64,000 nt of DNA from Melioribacteraceae bacterium (GTDB taxonomy: Bacteria > Bacteroidota > Ignavibacteria > Ignavibacteriales > Melioribacteraceae), in contig JAEINS010000013.1 of the NCBI GenBank assembly GCA_016342755.1, forward strand, positions 62,001-126,000, in the 5' to 3' direction. Positions 32,989-41,672 of the stretch are shown piece after piece (positions within the stretch are counted from its first letter, which is position 1; every line of letters starts with the position of its first letter). The translations under genes and the position numbers were made by a program. Under the pieces are notes generated by a model. It searched no databases, was not told the DNA's origin, and saw nothing but the letters and a program-made list of their open reading frames with translations.

Positions 32989-33090
32989 TATTGTAATCCC
33001 GCTATTAGTTTTAAAATATTTGAATAAAATTAAAATGAAAATTTTATTATTCTAAATTAAATTAATAAAAGATATGATGCCCGAATATAA

Positions 33091-33119
33091 TAACCGTTTC
33101 ACAAAAAGAGAAACGGTTA
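33091..33119 (-). terminator. Hairpin downstream of ugd
   Basis: TAACCGTTTC and GAAACGGTTA pair perfectly over 10 bp with a 9-nt loop (33091-33100, 33110-33119). It lies just past the ugd stop on the minus strand. The T-run is poor (TTATTATA), so confidence is moderate. Confidence 0.55.
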
Positions 33120-33129
33120 TTTAAAATAA

Positions 33130-34452
33130 TTATTTGATTGGAGTTCTGCCGATGCTGTAATAAACAAATCCTAATTCTTTCATTTTGGAAGGATCAAAAA
33201 CATTTCTTCCGTCGAATACAATTTTATTATTAAGTTTTTCTGCAACTATATCGAAATCAGGATTTCTAAACTCATTCCATTCAGTTAACAATAACAGCGC
33301 TTCCGCATTATCAAGAGCTTCGTATTGTTCCGGAACATATTCAATTCTATCCTCTAGATAAAATTTCGCATTCTCCTGAGCTTCAGGATCGTATGCTCTG
33401 ACTTTAGCACCAAGTTCTAATAATTTGTTAATTATAACAACCGCCGGAGCTTCGCGCATATCGTCTGTATTTGGTTTGAACGATAATCCCCAAACCGCAA
33501 ATACTTTACCCTTAACATCGCCAAAATGATCAACAACTTTATTAACAAGAACAAGCTTCTGATTTTTATTTACCTGATCAACTAATTTAAGAATACTCAT
33601 TTCTGAACCACGTTCTCCAGATGTTTTTATCAATGCATTAACATCTTTAGGGAAACATGAACCGCCATATCCAATGCCGGGGAATAAAAAGCGTTTACCA
33701 ATACGCGAATCTGTTCCCATTCCTTTACGGATTAAATCTACATTTGCGCCGACTTTTTCGCAGAAATTTGCAAGTTCGTTCATATAAGTAATTCTCATTG
33801 CCAAATATGAATTTGAAGCATATTTAGTAACTTCAGAACTAAACGGATCCATTTCTATTATTGGATTTCCCTGTCTTACAAATGGTTCGTAAAGTGATTT
33901 CATTTTTTGCATTGTTTCATCTGTCCAAGTACCAATGACTATTCTATCAGGTTTCATAAAATCATCAACAGCAAAACCTTCTCTCAAAAATTCAGGATTA
34001 GAGCAGACTTCGAAATTTTTAACACCATATTTACTGATTATCTTTGTGGTTTGTTCGCAAGTACCAACCGGAACAGTACTTTTATTAACTATTATTTTGA
34101 AATCCTTATCGCCATTGTCTTTTAATATCTGACCAATTTCTTCGGCAATTCCAAAAACATATTTAAGATCGGCTGAACCATCTTCGTCCTGCGGAGTTGG
34201 CAAACATAAAAATATAATATCGGCATCCAATACCGATGATTTCAAATCGTCTGTAAATAACAATCTTTTTTTAGCAATATTTCTATAGAATAATACATCA
34301 AGTCCCGGTTCATAAATTGGAACCTCGGCATCTTTTAGTTTTGCTAATTTTTCCGGGTTATTATCAACACAAATAACATGACTCCCCATTTCGGCAAAAC
34401 ATGTTCCAGATACTAACCCAACATAACCAGTTCCTATTACAGCAAGTTTCAT
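33130..34452 (-). CDS. ugd: UDP-glucose 6-dehydrogenase
   Basis: The 440-aa enzyme oxidises UDP-glucose to UDP-glucuronate with NAD. The Rossmann start is KLAVIGTGYVGLVSGTCFAE. The catalytic-lysine and active-site regions are NELANFCEKVGANVDLIRKG and GIGYGGSCFPKDVNAL, the latter with the nucleophilic cysteine near residue 261. The C-terminal domain has WGLSFKPNTDDMREAPAVVI. ATG 34452 is preferred because GAGGGAGG sits 5 bp upstream. It is the last gene of the minus-strand operon galE-rfbC-ugd, supplying precursors for surface polysaccharide. Confidence 0.96.
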   Translation of the reverse strand: MKLAVIGTGYVGLVSGTCFAEMGSHVICVDNNPEKLAKLKDAEVPIYEPGLDVLFYRNIAKKRLLFTDDLKSSVLDADIIFLCLPTPQDEDGSADLKYVFGIAEEIGQILKDNGDKDFKIIVNKSTVPVGTCEQTTKIISKYGVKNFEVCSNPEFLREGFAVDDFMKPDRIVIGTWTDETMQKMKSLYEPFVRQGNPIIEMDPFSSEVTKYASNSYLAMRITYMNELANFCEKVGANVDLIRKGMGTDSRIGKRFLFPGIGYGGSCFPKDVNALIKTSGERGSEMSILKLVDQVNKNQKLVLVNKVVDHFGDVKGKVFAVWGLSFKPNTDDMREAPAVVIINKLLELGAKVRAYDPEAQENAKFYLEDRIEYVPEQYEALDNAEALLLLTEWNEFRNPDFDIVAEKLNNKIVFDGRNVFDPSKMKELGFVYYSIGRTPIK

Positions 34453-34470
34453 TCTTGCCTCCCTCAATTC

Positions 34471-35019
34471 TTAATAAATAAAATCTTTTTCAATTTCTTT
34501 AAATTTTTGAGCTACCAGATCTTTATCAGATACAATTGGATTTTCAACTTGCCAATCAATGTTTAAATCATTATCAGAAAATAAAATTGCACGCTCATCT
34601 TTTTTACTGTAAGAAGCCGTGCATTTATACATGAATATAGCTTCATCAGATAAGACTGAGAATCCGTGGGCAAATCCCGGAGGAAGCCAGAACTGTTTTT
34701 TATTTTCTTCACTTAGCTCAATAGAAAAATATTGCCCAAATGTTGGTGATCCAAATCTTATATCAAGTGCAACATCAAGTACTTTTCCAACTAAAACCTG
34801 ACACAGTTTACCTTGTGCAAATTCACCAACCTGATAATGCAAGCCTCTTGTTGTTCCATAAACAGATTTAGAAATATTATCCTGTACAAATTTTTTATTT
34901 AATCCATTCTGTTCATATTTGTTCTGATTATAAGATTCAAAAAAATACCCTCTGTTATCAGAAAAAACATCGGGTTCAAATACAATTAAACCACTAATAG
35001 GTGTATCAATAATGTTCAT
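34471..35019 (-). CDS. rfbC: dTDP-4-dehydrorhamnose 3,5-epimerase
   Basis: The 182-aa cupin-fold enzyme of the dTDP-rhamnose pathway has the motifs DNRGYFFESYNQNKYEQNG, FVQDNISKSVYGTTRGLHYQ (catalytic His in RGLHYQ), LCQVLVGKVLDVALDIR and LPPGFAHGFSVLSDEA. The length is typical (about 180 aa). rfbA, rfbB and rfbD are not in the window. It lies 9 bp after galE and 18 bp before ugd. Confidence 0.95.
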   Translation of the reverse strand: MNIIDTPISGLIVFEPDVFSDNRGYFFESYNQNKYEQNGLNKKFVQDNISKSVYGTTRGLHYQVGEFAQGKLCQVLVGKVLDVALDIRFGSPTFGQYFSIELSEENKKQFWLPPGFAHGFSVLSDEAIFMYKCTASYSKKDERAILFSDNDLNIDWQVENPIVSDKDLVAQKFKEIEKDFIY

Positions 35020-35028
35020 TTTAACTCA

Positions 35029-36000
35029 TCAATATTTAGGAGCTTTGTGCCAGCTCCATGCTGTTTTAATAATTTCTTCAATATTCTTTTTTGGTTCCCA
35101 GCCTAATAGATCTTTTGCTTTTTTATTGTCTGCAACCAGTTTTGCCGGGTCACCTTCTCTGCGCGGCGTAATTTCATATAAAATATTTTCGCTTGTAATT
35201 TTTTCGGTCAGTTTAATTAATTCTAGAACTGAAGTTCCTTCACCCGTTCCCAGATTAATTACCTCATTAGTTTTATTCTGATCCAAAAAATTCAATGCTC
35301 TTAAATGTGCATCCGCAAGATCCGCTACATGAATATAATCTCTTATACAAGTACCGTCATCAGTATTATAATCATTACCGAAAATAAAAACTTTTTCCCT
35401 TTTTCCCAAAGCAGTTTCAATAATAATTGGAATAATATGAGGTTCAGGATTGTGGCTCTCGCCAATTAAGCCATTTGGGTTATCTCCAGCAGCGTTAAAA
35501 TATCTAAGAGCAACAAAATTAAAATTATTTACATTAGAAAAATCTGATAATATTCTCTCAATCATAAGTTTTGAACTTGCGTAAGGATTTATTGGATCGG
35601 GAATATCAGTTTCTGAAATTGGTACAGATGCATTGTTTCCATAAATTGAGCAGGTTGAAGAGAATACAATTTTGGTTACATTATTTTCAACTGCTGCTTT
35701 TATCAGATTAAGACTTCCGGCAACATTGTTAGTGTAATAAAGTCCGGGATCTTCAACAGATTCACCAACATAAGCAAAAGCGGCAAAGTGTACAATTGCA
35801 TCAATTTTATATTTTTTCATTCTGGACGAAAGGTCAGCGTAATTTAGAATATCAACTTCTTCAAAGGGAGTGTTTTTAGGAACAGCTTCTTTATGTCCGC
35901 GGGAGAGATTATCAAAAACTACAACTTCTTTATTTTCTTTAATTAACAGATCAACAAAATGTGAACCTATGTAACCAGCACCGCCTGTAACCAGAATCAT
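35029..36000 (-). CDS. galE: UDP-glucose 4-epimerase
   Basis: The 323-aa extended SDR enzyme has the NAD-binding motif GGAGYIGSHFVDLL (about 6-19), the active-site SST with YASSK (IYGNNASVPISETD then INPYASSKLMIERI, catalytic Tyr in Y-x3-K), and YFNAAGDNPNGLIGE. It interconverts UDP-glucose and UDP-galactose. It is the first gene of the three-gene operon; its promoter must lie in the 434-bp gap upstream, which it shares with the divergent redox operon. Confidence 0.96.
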   Translation of the reverse strand: MILVTGGAGYIGSHFVDLLIKENKEVVVFDNLSRGHKEAVPKNTPFEEVDILNYADLSSRMKKYKIDAIVHFAAFAYVGESVEDPGLYYTNNVAGSLNLIKAAVENNVTKIVFSSTCSIYGNNASVPISETDIPDPINPYASSKLMIERILSDFSNVNNFNFVALRYFNAAGDNPNGLIGESHNPEPHIIPIIIETALGKREKVFIFGNDYNTDDGTCIRDYIHVADLADAHLRALNFLDQNKTNEVINLGTGEGTSVLELIKLTEKITSENILYEITPRREGDPAKLVADNKKAKDLLGWEPKKNIEEIIKTAWSWHKAPKY

Positions 36001-36365
36001 TAAATCCTCTGAATAATTTTATAAATCAATAATAAAAGATATTATAATATGAGTTAGATTCGAAATATTTTGGTTTAAATATTTAAGATTTTATAAAAAA
36101 CGAAGTTTAATAATAACTTTATTACTCTGGACTAGCAGAAAAATCAATTTGAAAATTATTTAATTCTCTAAATTATGAAATTGTTTTATTGCCGGATATC
36201 CAAACACCCGTAGAAAAATACAACACTGCCAAACCCTTTAATTTTAAGAGCTTAACAAGACAAGATTCAAACTGTGGAAAAACACAACAACTGCCACAAT
36301 TTTCTTAACAATTCTACAAGCGTGTAACTCCAATAAAAACAACAACATATAACTTTAAGAATTTT
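36001..36365. other. Long intergenic region between galE and the redox operon
   Basis: No gene is seen in this AT-rich stretch. It contains two direct repeats, TACAACACTGCCAAA (36219-36233) and CACAACAACTGCCACAA (36283-36299), and a small palindrome TACA-AGCG-TGTA (36315-36326). These lie about 50-150 bp upstream of a -24/-12-like element, a position suitable for an activator, but the match to any known operator is not established. The galE promoter (minus strand) should lie at the left end. Confidence 0.5.
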
Positions 36366-36380
36366 TGGCATCTTTGTTGG
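36366..36380 (+). promoter_or_regulatory. Candidate sigma-54 (-24/-12) promoter of the redox operon
   Basis: TGGCAT-CTTTG-TTGG fits TGGCAC-N5-TTGC with two mismatches and correct spacing, and resembles the element at 1296-1310 (both contain GGCA-N3-TTTGTTG or close to it). It lies 54 bp before the ATG of the first gene. A sigma-54 regulator is encoded 5.3 kb downstream. A palindrome GTGTT-N9-AACAC (36388-36406) lies just after the predicted start of transcription. Confidence 0.5.
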
Positions 36381-36434
36381 TTAAATAGTGTTGAAAATTG
36401 AAACACATTAAAATTTAATAAATAGGAGTCCAAG

Positions 36435-37100
36435 ATGGTTTTTGCATTAGTTTTTATAACCGTTGTTTTCTTTCTTCTAGCAGACTATTTTATAAAGAGA
36501 GAAGATAAAAAAACAGAAAAAAGACTTAAAGAAAATAAGTCGCCAATCTTTTTATCGCCAGAAAAAGCATTACTTAAACTAGGTGATGAAGAAAAAAGAC
36601 TTTATCACACAAGTCACACATGGGCAATGAAATCAGAAAATAAAGATGTTTATGTAGGGCTTGATGATTTTGTTTCTGAAATTTTTTCTGACACAGTAAA
36701 AGTTGAAAAACTTCCTTTTATCGGTGAGTTTGTTTCACAGGGCAGTGAAATCTGGCAAATCAATTATGCCGGAAAATTAGTAAAACAATTAGCTCCGGTT
36801 TCTGGTGAAGTTATTGAAATTAATCCGGCTCTAAAAATGGATATTCCTCTTGCATCTAAAGATTTAGAACATTCATGGATGGTTAAAATAAAACCTAAAA
36901 ACTATGATAATGAAAGAAATAATCTGATAAACCACGAGCAGCACAAATTTATTGCTAAATCAATACGCGATGAAGTAATTATGAATGCACAGGAAGAACA
37001 TTTTTTGAATGACGGCGGAGAAATTCATTCCGATTTTATAAAACACATGGAAGTTGGGGAATGGAATGATTTCTTAAAAAAATATTTTCCATATCACTAA
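36435..37100 (+). CDS. Membrane-anchored H-protein-like (lipoyl-fold) protein 1
   Basis: The 221-aa protein has an N-terminal helix (FALVFITVVFFLLADYFI, about 3-20) and a soluble domain with the fold of glycine-cleavage H protein: HTSHTWAMKSENKDVYVGLD, then LPFIGEFVSQGSEIWQINYA, then KQLAPVSGEVIEIN. In true GcvH the lipoyl lysine is 8 residues before the P of PVSGEV; here that position is Gly and a Lys lies one residue later. It is longer than GcvH (about 130 aa) and has an extra C-terminal part (HLND onward). No glycine decarboxylase genes are near; instead it heads an operon for a NrfD-type complex. An AGGAG ribosome binding site is present. Confidence 0.78.
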   Translation: MVFALVFITVVFFLLADYFIKREDKKTEKRLKENKSPIFLSPEKALLKLGDEEKRLYHTSHTWAMKSENKDVYVGLDDFVSEIFSDTVKVEKLPFIGEFVSQGSEIWQINYAGKLVKQLAPVSGEVIEINPALKMDIPLASKDLEHSWMVKIKPKNYDNERNNLINHEQHKFIAKSIRDEVIMNAQEEHFLNDGGEIHSDFIKHMEVGEWNDFLKKYFPYH

Positions 37101-37146
37101 ACCGTAATAAGAATTTTGTTTAAGATAAAATAAAAAGGATGCTAGA

Positions 37147-37998
37147 ATGGATAGAAGAAATTTTATGAAGGCAGTTGGTCTAATGGGGCTGGCAACTATG
37201 CCCGGAAAAAAGACAAAAGCCGGTCAGTCGGTTTCTGATAAAGAATTTAACGCAATATTAATTGACACAACTTTGTGCGAGGGTTGTGAAGCATGTTTAG
37301 ATGCCTGTTCGGAAAGCAATAAATTGCCGGAAGCTGTAACTGACCCAGTAGCCGGTATTGAAAATAAAACATCGCCAAATCAGCTTGCTGTAGTAAACAT
37401 GTATAATGTTGAAGATCTAGAGGTAACAGTAAAAAAGCAGTGTATGCATTGTAATCAGCCGGCATGTGCTTCGGCCTGTTTAACAAACGCCATGTTTAAA
37501 ACAGAAGAAGGTCCGGTAATTTGGAGAGCGGATAAATGTATGGGCTGCCGTTTCTGTATGTTATCCTGTCCTTATGATATTCCAAAATTTGAATATGAAA
37601 AAGTTAATCCGGATATAAAAAAATGTAATATGTGTTACGATAGAATAAAGGATGGTGATATTCCGGCGTGTGCGGAAGCTTGCCCGGCAGAAGCAATTGT
37701 TTATGGAACAAGAAAAGATATGCTTGAAGAAGCAAGAAGAAGAATTTATCAGAATCCGGATGATTATGTACATCACATTTTTGGAGAAGATGAAGTTGGC
37801 GGAGCGAGTGTGTTATATTTATCAGCCGTTCCTTTTGAAAAATTAGGCTTCAAAACAAAATTAGGTAACGAAGCAATGCCAAAATTAACTACCGATTTCT
37901 TATACAGTGTGCCGGTTATAGAAACACTTTTACCGCCATTTTTATTGGCTATAAGTTTTGCCGCAAAAAAAAGTAAAGAAGCAGGAGAGGGGAAATAA
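37147..37998 (+). CDS. Tat-exported four-cluster 4Fe-4S subunit (HybA/DmsB type)
   Basis: The 283-aa protein has the N-terminal Tat-type motif DRRNFMKAVGLMGL (RRxFxK). Four cysteine sets follow: CEGCEACLDAC, CMHCNQPACASAC, CMGCRFCMLSC and CNMC then ACAEAC, the pattern of HybA/DmsB/NrfC/HmcB electron-transfer subunits. A hydrophobic C-terminal segment (VIETLLPPFLLAISFAA, about 256-272) may anchor it. It would pass electrons between a periplasmic partner and the NrfD-type membrane subunit encoded 2 bp downstream. No catalytic molybdopterin or hydrogenase subunit lies alongside. Confidence 0.92.
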   Translation: MDRRNFMKAVGLMGLATMPGKKTKAGQSVSDKEFNAILIDTTLCEGCEACLDACSESNKLPEAVTDPVAGIENKTSPNQLAVVNMYNVEDLEVTVKKQCMHCNQPACASACLTNAMFKTEEGPVIWRADKCMGCRFCMLSCPYDIPKFEYEKVNPDIKKCNMCYDRIKDGDIPACAEACPAEAIVYGTRKDMLEEARRRIYQNPDDYVHHIFGEDEVGGASVLYLSAVPFEKLGFKTKLGNEAMPKLTTDFLYSVPVIETLLPPFLLAISFAAKKSKEAGEGK

Positions 37999-38000
37999 AT

Positions 38001-39257
38001 ATGGAAAAGAATAAAAAGAACAAACCGAATTTCTCATCAGAGTTTAAAAATTTCTTTAAATTTCTTTTGAGCGAAATGAAACCAAAAGGCAAATTGTTAA
38101 CTCCCTTTAATATAATTGCTGCGTTTGTAATTGCTTTAGGCGGAGTGTTAATATTCTTCCGATTTTATAATGGTCTTGCAAGTGTTACAAATCTTTCACA
38201 AGAATTCCCATGGGGCATTTGGGTGGGATTTGATGTTATTACGGGAGTTGCATTTGCTGGCGGAGCTTATGTTGTAACTTTTTTAGTTTACATTTTAAGA
38301 ATGGAAAAATATCATGCTATTGTCCGTGTTACAGTATTAAACGGTCTTTTAGCTTATATGTTCTATGCTGGCGCTTTATTGCTGGATCTTGGTAAACCCT
38401 GGAATATTATAAATCCGGTTATTGGTAATTCTTTTGGTATGAATTCGGTAATGTTTCTGGTGGCCTGGCATTTTTTACTTTATATGACTGCTGAGTTCCT
38501 GGAATTTTCGCCTGCAATTGCCGAATGGCTTGGATGGAAAAAAGTTAGAAAAGTACTTCATGGAATGACTTTGGCAACAGTAATTGTCGGTATTACTTTA
38601 TCAATACTGCATCAGGCAGGTTTAGGCGGATTATTTTTAATGGCAAAAAGTAAAATTCATCCGTTATGGTATTCAGAGTTTATTCCAATTCTATTTTTTG
38701 TTTCAAGTATTTTTGCCGGACTTTCAATGGTAATTCTTGAAGGAAGTATTACTCATAAGGTATTTTTTAGAAAGTTAACTCCCGAGCTAAAAAGAACTCA
38801 TCATGATATATTGTTGGGTTTATCAAAAATATGCGGCGGAACAATGTTTGTATATTTATTTCTAAAAGCCTTAACATTTTTACATGAGCAGCATTGGCAT
38901 TATATATTTTCACCAATGGGTAACTGGTTTTTAGTTGAAATAGTTTTCTTTGTTGTATTACCAATGATTATGTTTACACAGGCTGCCAGATACCGCAACG
39001 TAAAACTTGTAAAAGCTTCATCAATTTTAACCCTTTTGGGAATTGCGTTAAACAGATTAAACATCTCTATAATTGCTTTTAAATGGGATGCTGTGGAAAG
39101 ATACGTTCCTACATGGATGGAAATTGAAATTACAATGGCAATTATTTTAGTTGAAATAGTTGTACTTGGCTGGATAATAAATAGAATGCCAGTGTTGGGT
39201 GAATCTCCAATGTGGGTGAAAGAACAAGAAAAAGCAGCAGAAAATTTAGCACATTAA
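38001..39257 (+). CDS. HybB/NrfD-family membrane subunit
   Basis: The 418-aa integral membrane protein has about ten helices of the HybB/HmcC branch. Typical stretches are FPWGIWVGFDVITGVAFAGG (about 68-87), LNGLLAYMFYAGALLLDLGKPW and HQAGLGGLFLMAKSKIHPLW. Family members exchange electrons with the quinone pool without haem, through the Fe-S partner. It starts 2 bp after the ferredoxin gene and is followed after 15 bp by a second H-protein-like gene. Confidence 0.93.
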   Translation: MEKNKKNKPNFSSEFKNFFKFLLSEMKPKGKLLTPFNIIAAFVIALGGVLIFFRFYNGLASVTNLSQEFPWGIWVGFDVITGVAFAGGAYVVTFLVYILRMEKYHAIVRVTVLNGLLAYMFYAGALLLDLGKPWNIINPVIGNSFGMNSVMFLVAWHFLLYMTAEFLEFSPAIAEWLGWKKVRKVLHGMTLATVIVGITLSILHQAGLGGLFLMAKSKIHPLWYSEFIPILFFVSSIFAGLSMVILEGSITHKVFFRKLTPELKRTHHDILLGLSKICGGTMFVYLFLKALTFLHEQHWHYIFSPMGNWFLVEIVFFVVLPMIMFTQAARYRNVKLVKASSILTLLGIALNRLNISIIAFKWDAVERYVPTWMEIEITMAIILVEIVVLGWIINRMPVLGESPMWVKEQEKAAENLAH

Positions 39258-39272
39258 ATTAGAGGTTATAAA

Positions 39273-39971
39273 ATGGAAGGATTTCATCAAGTAGATCTTT
39301 TTGCAACTAAAGGAATTGAATACATCCTTGTTATAGGATTTTTAGTGGCCTTTACATTATATATAAAATACTTAAATGGTACACCAAAAAAATTGAGACA
39401 AAAAGTTAATGAATTTGAACCACAATTATCATTAGTTGATTGGTTCTATCTAGCGAAAGATTATTTATATCACCAAGGACACAGTTGGGTTTTGCCGCAA
39501 GGCGCAACTGAAGTAAAAATTGGCGTGGATGATTTTTTACAGAAAATGGTTGGCAAACCTGATAAAATTAATCTGCCTGATGTTGGTGCGGCAATTTATC
39601 AAAATAAAGTCGGCTGGAATTTTGAAATTGATAACAAAACAATTGATATACTTGCGCCAATTGACGGGAAAGTGTTAGAGATAAATAAAGAAGTTCTTAA
39701 TAATCCTGAGTTATTAAATAAGAATAGTTATAAAGATGGCTGGTTAATGAAAGTTGAAGTTAAAAATTTGCCAACTCAGAAAAAAGTATTGTTCACCGGA
39801 AATTTAGCCAAAGCATGGATTGAAGATACAATAGAGAATGTAAATTTAATGATGAATGGAGAGCCTGGTGTTGTAATGCAGGACGGCGGTTCTTTAATGC
39901 CTGGTTTTATAAAAGAGATTTCTAAAGAAAACTGGCATAATGAGATTAAGAAATTTTTGTTAACTGAATAA
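39273..39971 (+). CDS. Membrane-anchored H-protein-like (lipoyl-fold) protein 2
   Basis: The 232-aa protein is paralogous to the gene at 36435. Its N-terminal helix is YILVIGFLVAFTLYIKYL (about 17-34). The H-protein-like domain has HQGHSWVLPQGATEVKIGVD, VGAAIYQNKVGWNFEIDN and DILAPIDGKVLEINKEVL. As in copy 1, a Lys lies 7 residues before the P of the APxxGxV turn, not 8 as in lipoylated GcvH, and the position expected for lipoyl-Lys is Asn. The C-terminal part (MQDGGSLMPGFIKEIS) matches the DGG-x4-FIK region of copy 1. Its stop is followed by a strong hairpin, so it ends the operon. Confidence 0.78.
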   Translation: MEGFHQVDLFATKGIEYILVIGFLVAFTLYIKYLNGTPKKLRQKVNEFEPQLSLVDWFYLAKDYLYHQGHSWVLPQGATEVKIGVDDFLQKMVGKPDKINLPDVGAAIYQNKVGWNFEIDNKTIDILAPIDGKVLEINKEVLNNPELLNKNSYKDGWLMKVEVKNLPTQKKVLFTGNLAKAWIEDTIENVNLMMNGEPGVVMQDGGSLMPGFIKEISKENWHNEIKKFLLTE

Positions 39972-40002
39972 TATTTTCATAATAATCTTATTAAGTTTAT
40001 AG

Positions 40003-40045
40003 TGTAATTATCAGCAATAAATATTATTGTTGGTAATTACATTTT
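40003..40045 (+). terminator. 18-bp hairpin between the redox operon and the kinase gene
   Basis: 40003-40020 and 40024-40041 pair over all 18 positions (two G-U pairs) around a 3-nt loop, followed by TTTT. It lies 31 bp after the second H-protein-like gene and 36 bp before the kinase. It is likely to end or weaken readthrough. Confidence 0.75.
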
Positions 40046-40080
40046 ATAAATATAGCTATGTACAAATATCTTGAGCTAAA

Positions 40081-41670
40081 ATGAAAATATTTAAACTACT
40101 TAGTTTTAAGCTATTCATTTTTATTACAATTTTACTAACGGCGCTTACATTTCTTTTTTCGCTTACTCACCTAAAAGAAGAAGAAAAAAGATTTGAAAAA
40201 ATGCTTACTGATTGTTCAGTTAGGGCAAGTAACACAATACTAGGCTCAACTTACAGTTCAATGCTGAAAAATAGAAAAGAAGAAGCTTTCGAAATTATTC
40301 ATCATATCTCAAATCAGGCCGATATTGAAAAGGTGAGGATTTTTAATAAGAATGGCGTAATTATCTACTCCTCGGATACACTAGAAATAAACACGGTAGT
40401 TGATCTGCAAAACGAATCATGTATTATTTGTCATACTGGTTCGGAAATTGTTAAGCCGTTAACTAAAAATCAGAGAAAAAGAATTTTTGAAAAAGACGGG
40501 CACAGAGTTCTTGGGATGACATCTCCAATTGAAAATTCTAAATCATGTTCTAATTTAGATTGTCATGTTAGTCCGGAAGTGCAGCTTGTACTTGGAGTGT
40601 TAGATGTTCAGATGTCTCTATTAAAAACTGATGGATATGTGGCCGAAAGAAAATCAACTTTATATTCCCAAAATATTTCAATTACATTAATTATAGCTTT
40701 ATCAGTCGGGTTAATGATATTTATTATGGTTCATCAGCCAGTAAAAAAAGTTATTATAGGTACAAAAGAAGTTTCTTCGGGAAATCTTAATTATAAAATT
40801 AATTGTAATAATAAAAATGAAATCGGTTCGCTGGCAAGGTCGTTTAACAGAATGACTGATGATTTGAATAGTGCCAAAAAGGAAATTACTGCATGGTCCG
40901 ATGAACTTGAAAAACGAGTAGAAGAAAAAACAGAAGAATTAAAAAAAACACAGGCTAGAATAATTCATATAGAAAAAATGGCTTCGTTAGGCAAACTTTC
41001 CGCAACAGTTGCGCATGAGTTAAATAATCCTCTTGCAGGTATTTTAACCTACAGTAAACTTATTCAGAAAAAATTAAATAAAGAAGGTGTACACCTGGCC
41101 GAAAAGGAAGCACTGTTAAAATATTTAGGTATGATTGAATCAGAGAGCGGTCGCTGTGGATCAATAGTTAAAAACATGCTGCTGTTTTCTAAAAAACAAG
41201 ATATTGAATTTAAAAAACTTGATATAAATAAAGTTATTGATAGTACAATTCATTTAGTTGATCATCATCTTAAAATTAATAATATTAGTCTTAATACAAA
41301 CTTAGCGGAAAATTTACCTCTAATTTCTATTGATGAGAATCAGATTAAACAGGCATTGCTTGCCATTTATTTAAATGCTGTTGAGGCAATTGAAAAGGAT
41401 GGAACTCTGAGTGTTAAAAGTGAATTAAATATTAAAACAAACAGAGTAATTATTTCTATTCAGGATAATGGACGCGGAATTCCAGAAAAAATAAAATCCC
41501 AAATTTTTGAACCATTCTTTACAACTAAAAACGCGGTTAAAGGCGTAGGACTTGGACTTTCGATAGTTTATGGTATTATAGAAAAACATAATGGCGAAAT
41601 TTTTGTAGAATCAGAAGTAGACAAGGGAGCAACCTTTATTATAAAACTTCCTGTAGATAAAAAGGAGTAA
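40081..41670 (+). CDS. Sensor histidine kinase with haem c motif in the extracytoplasmic domain
   Basis: The 529-aa kinase has a first helix at about 8-27 and a periplasmic domain (about 28-195) containing CIICH near residue 118, a c-type haem binding motif. A second related motif, CSNLDCH (C-x4-CH), lies near residue 160. A second helix follows ([17 protein letters not shown]), then HAMP, a coiled coil, HisKA with [11 protein letters not shown], and HATPase with [15 protein letters not shown] and GLGLSIVYG. It would sense redox state or a haem ligand. The response regulator gene follows after 2 bp, so the two form a two-component pair with the redox operons as likely targets. Confidence 0.9.
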   Translation: MKIFKLLSFKLFIFITILLTALTFLFSLTHLKEEEKRFEKMLTDCSVRASNTILGSTYSSMLKNRKEEAFEIIHHISNQADIEKVRIFNKNGVIIYSSDTLEINTVVDLQNESCIICHTGSEIVKPLTKNQRKRIFEKDGHRVLGMTSPIENSKSCSNLDCHVSPEVQLVLGVLDVQMSLLKTDGYVAERKSTLYSQNISITLIIALSVGLMIFIMVHQPVKKVIIGTKEVSSGNLNYKINCNNKNEIGSLARSFNRMTDDLNSAKKEITAWSDELEKRVEEKTEELKKTQARIIHIEKMASLGKLSATVAHELNNPLAGILTYSKLIQKKLNKEGVHLAEKEALLKYLGMIESESGRCGSIVKNMLLFSKKQDIEFKKLDINKVIDSTIHLVDHHLKINNISLNTNLAENLPLISIDENQIKQALLAIYLNAVEAIEKDGTLSVKSELNIKTNRVIISIQDNGRGIPEKIKSQIFEPFFTTKNAVKGVGLGLSIVYGIIEKHNGEIFVESEVDKGATFIIKLPVDKKE

Positions 41671-41672
41671 AA

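Noticed and set aside
36435-39971. Glycine cleavage system
   Set aside because: Only H-protein-like domains are present. No gcvP, gcvT or lipoyl-transfer genes are nearby, and the neighbours are Fe-S and NrfD subunits.
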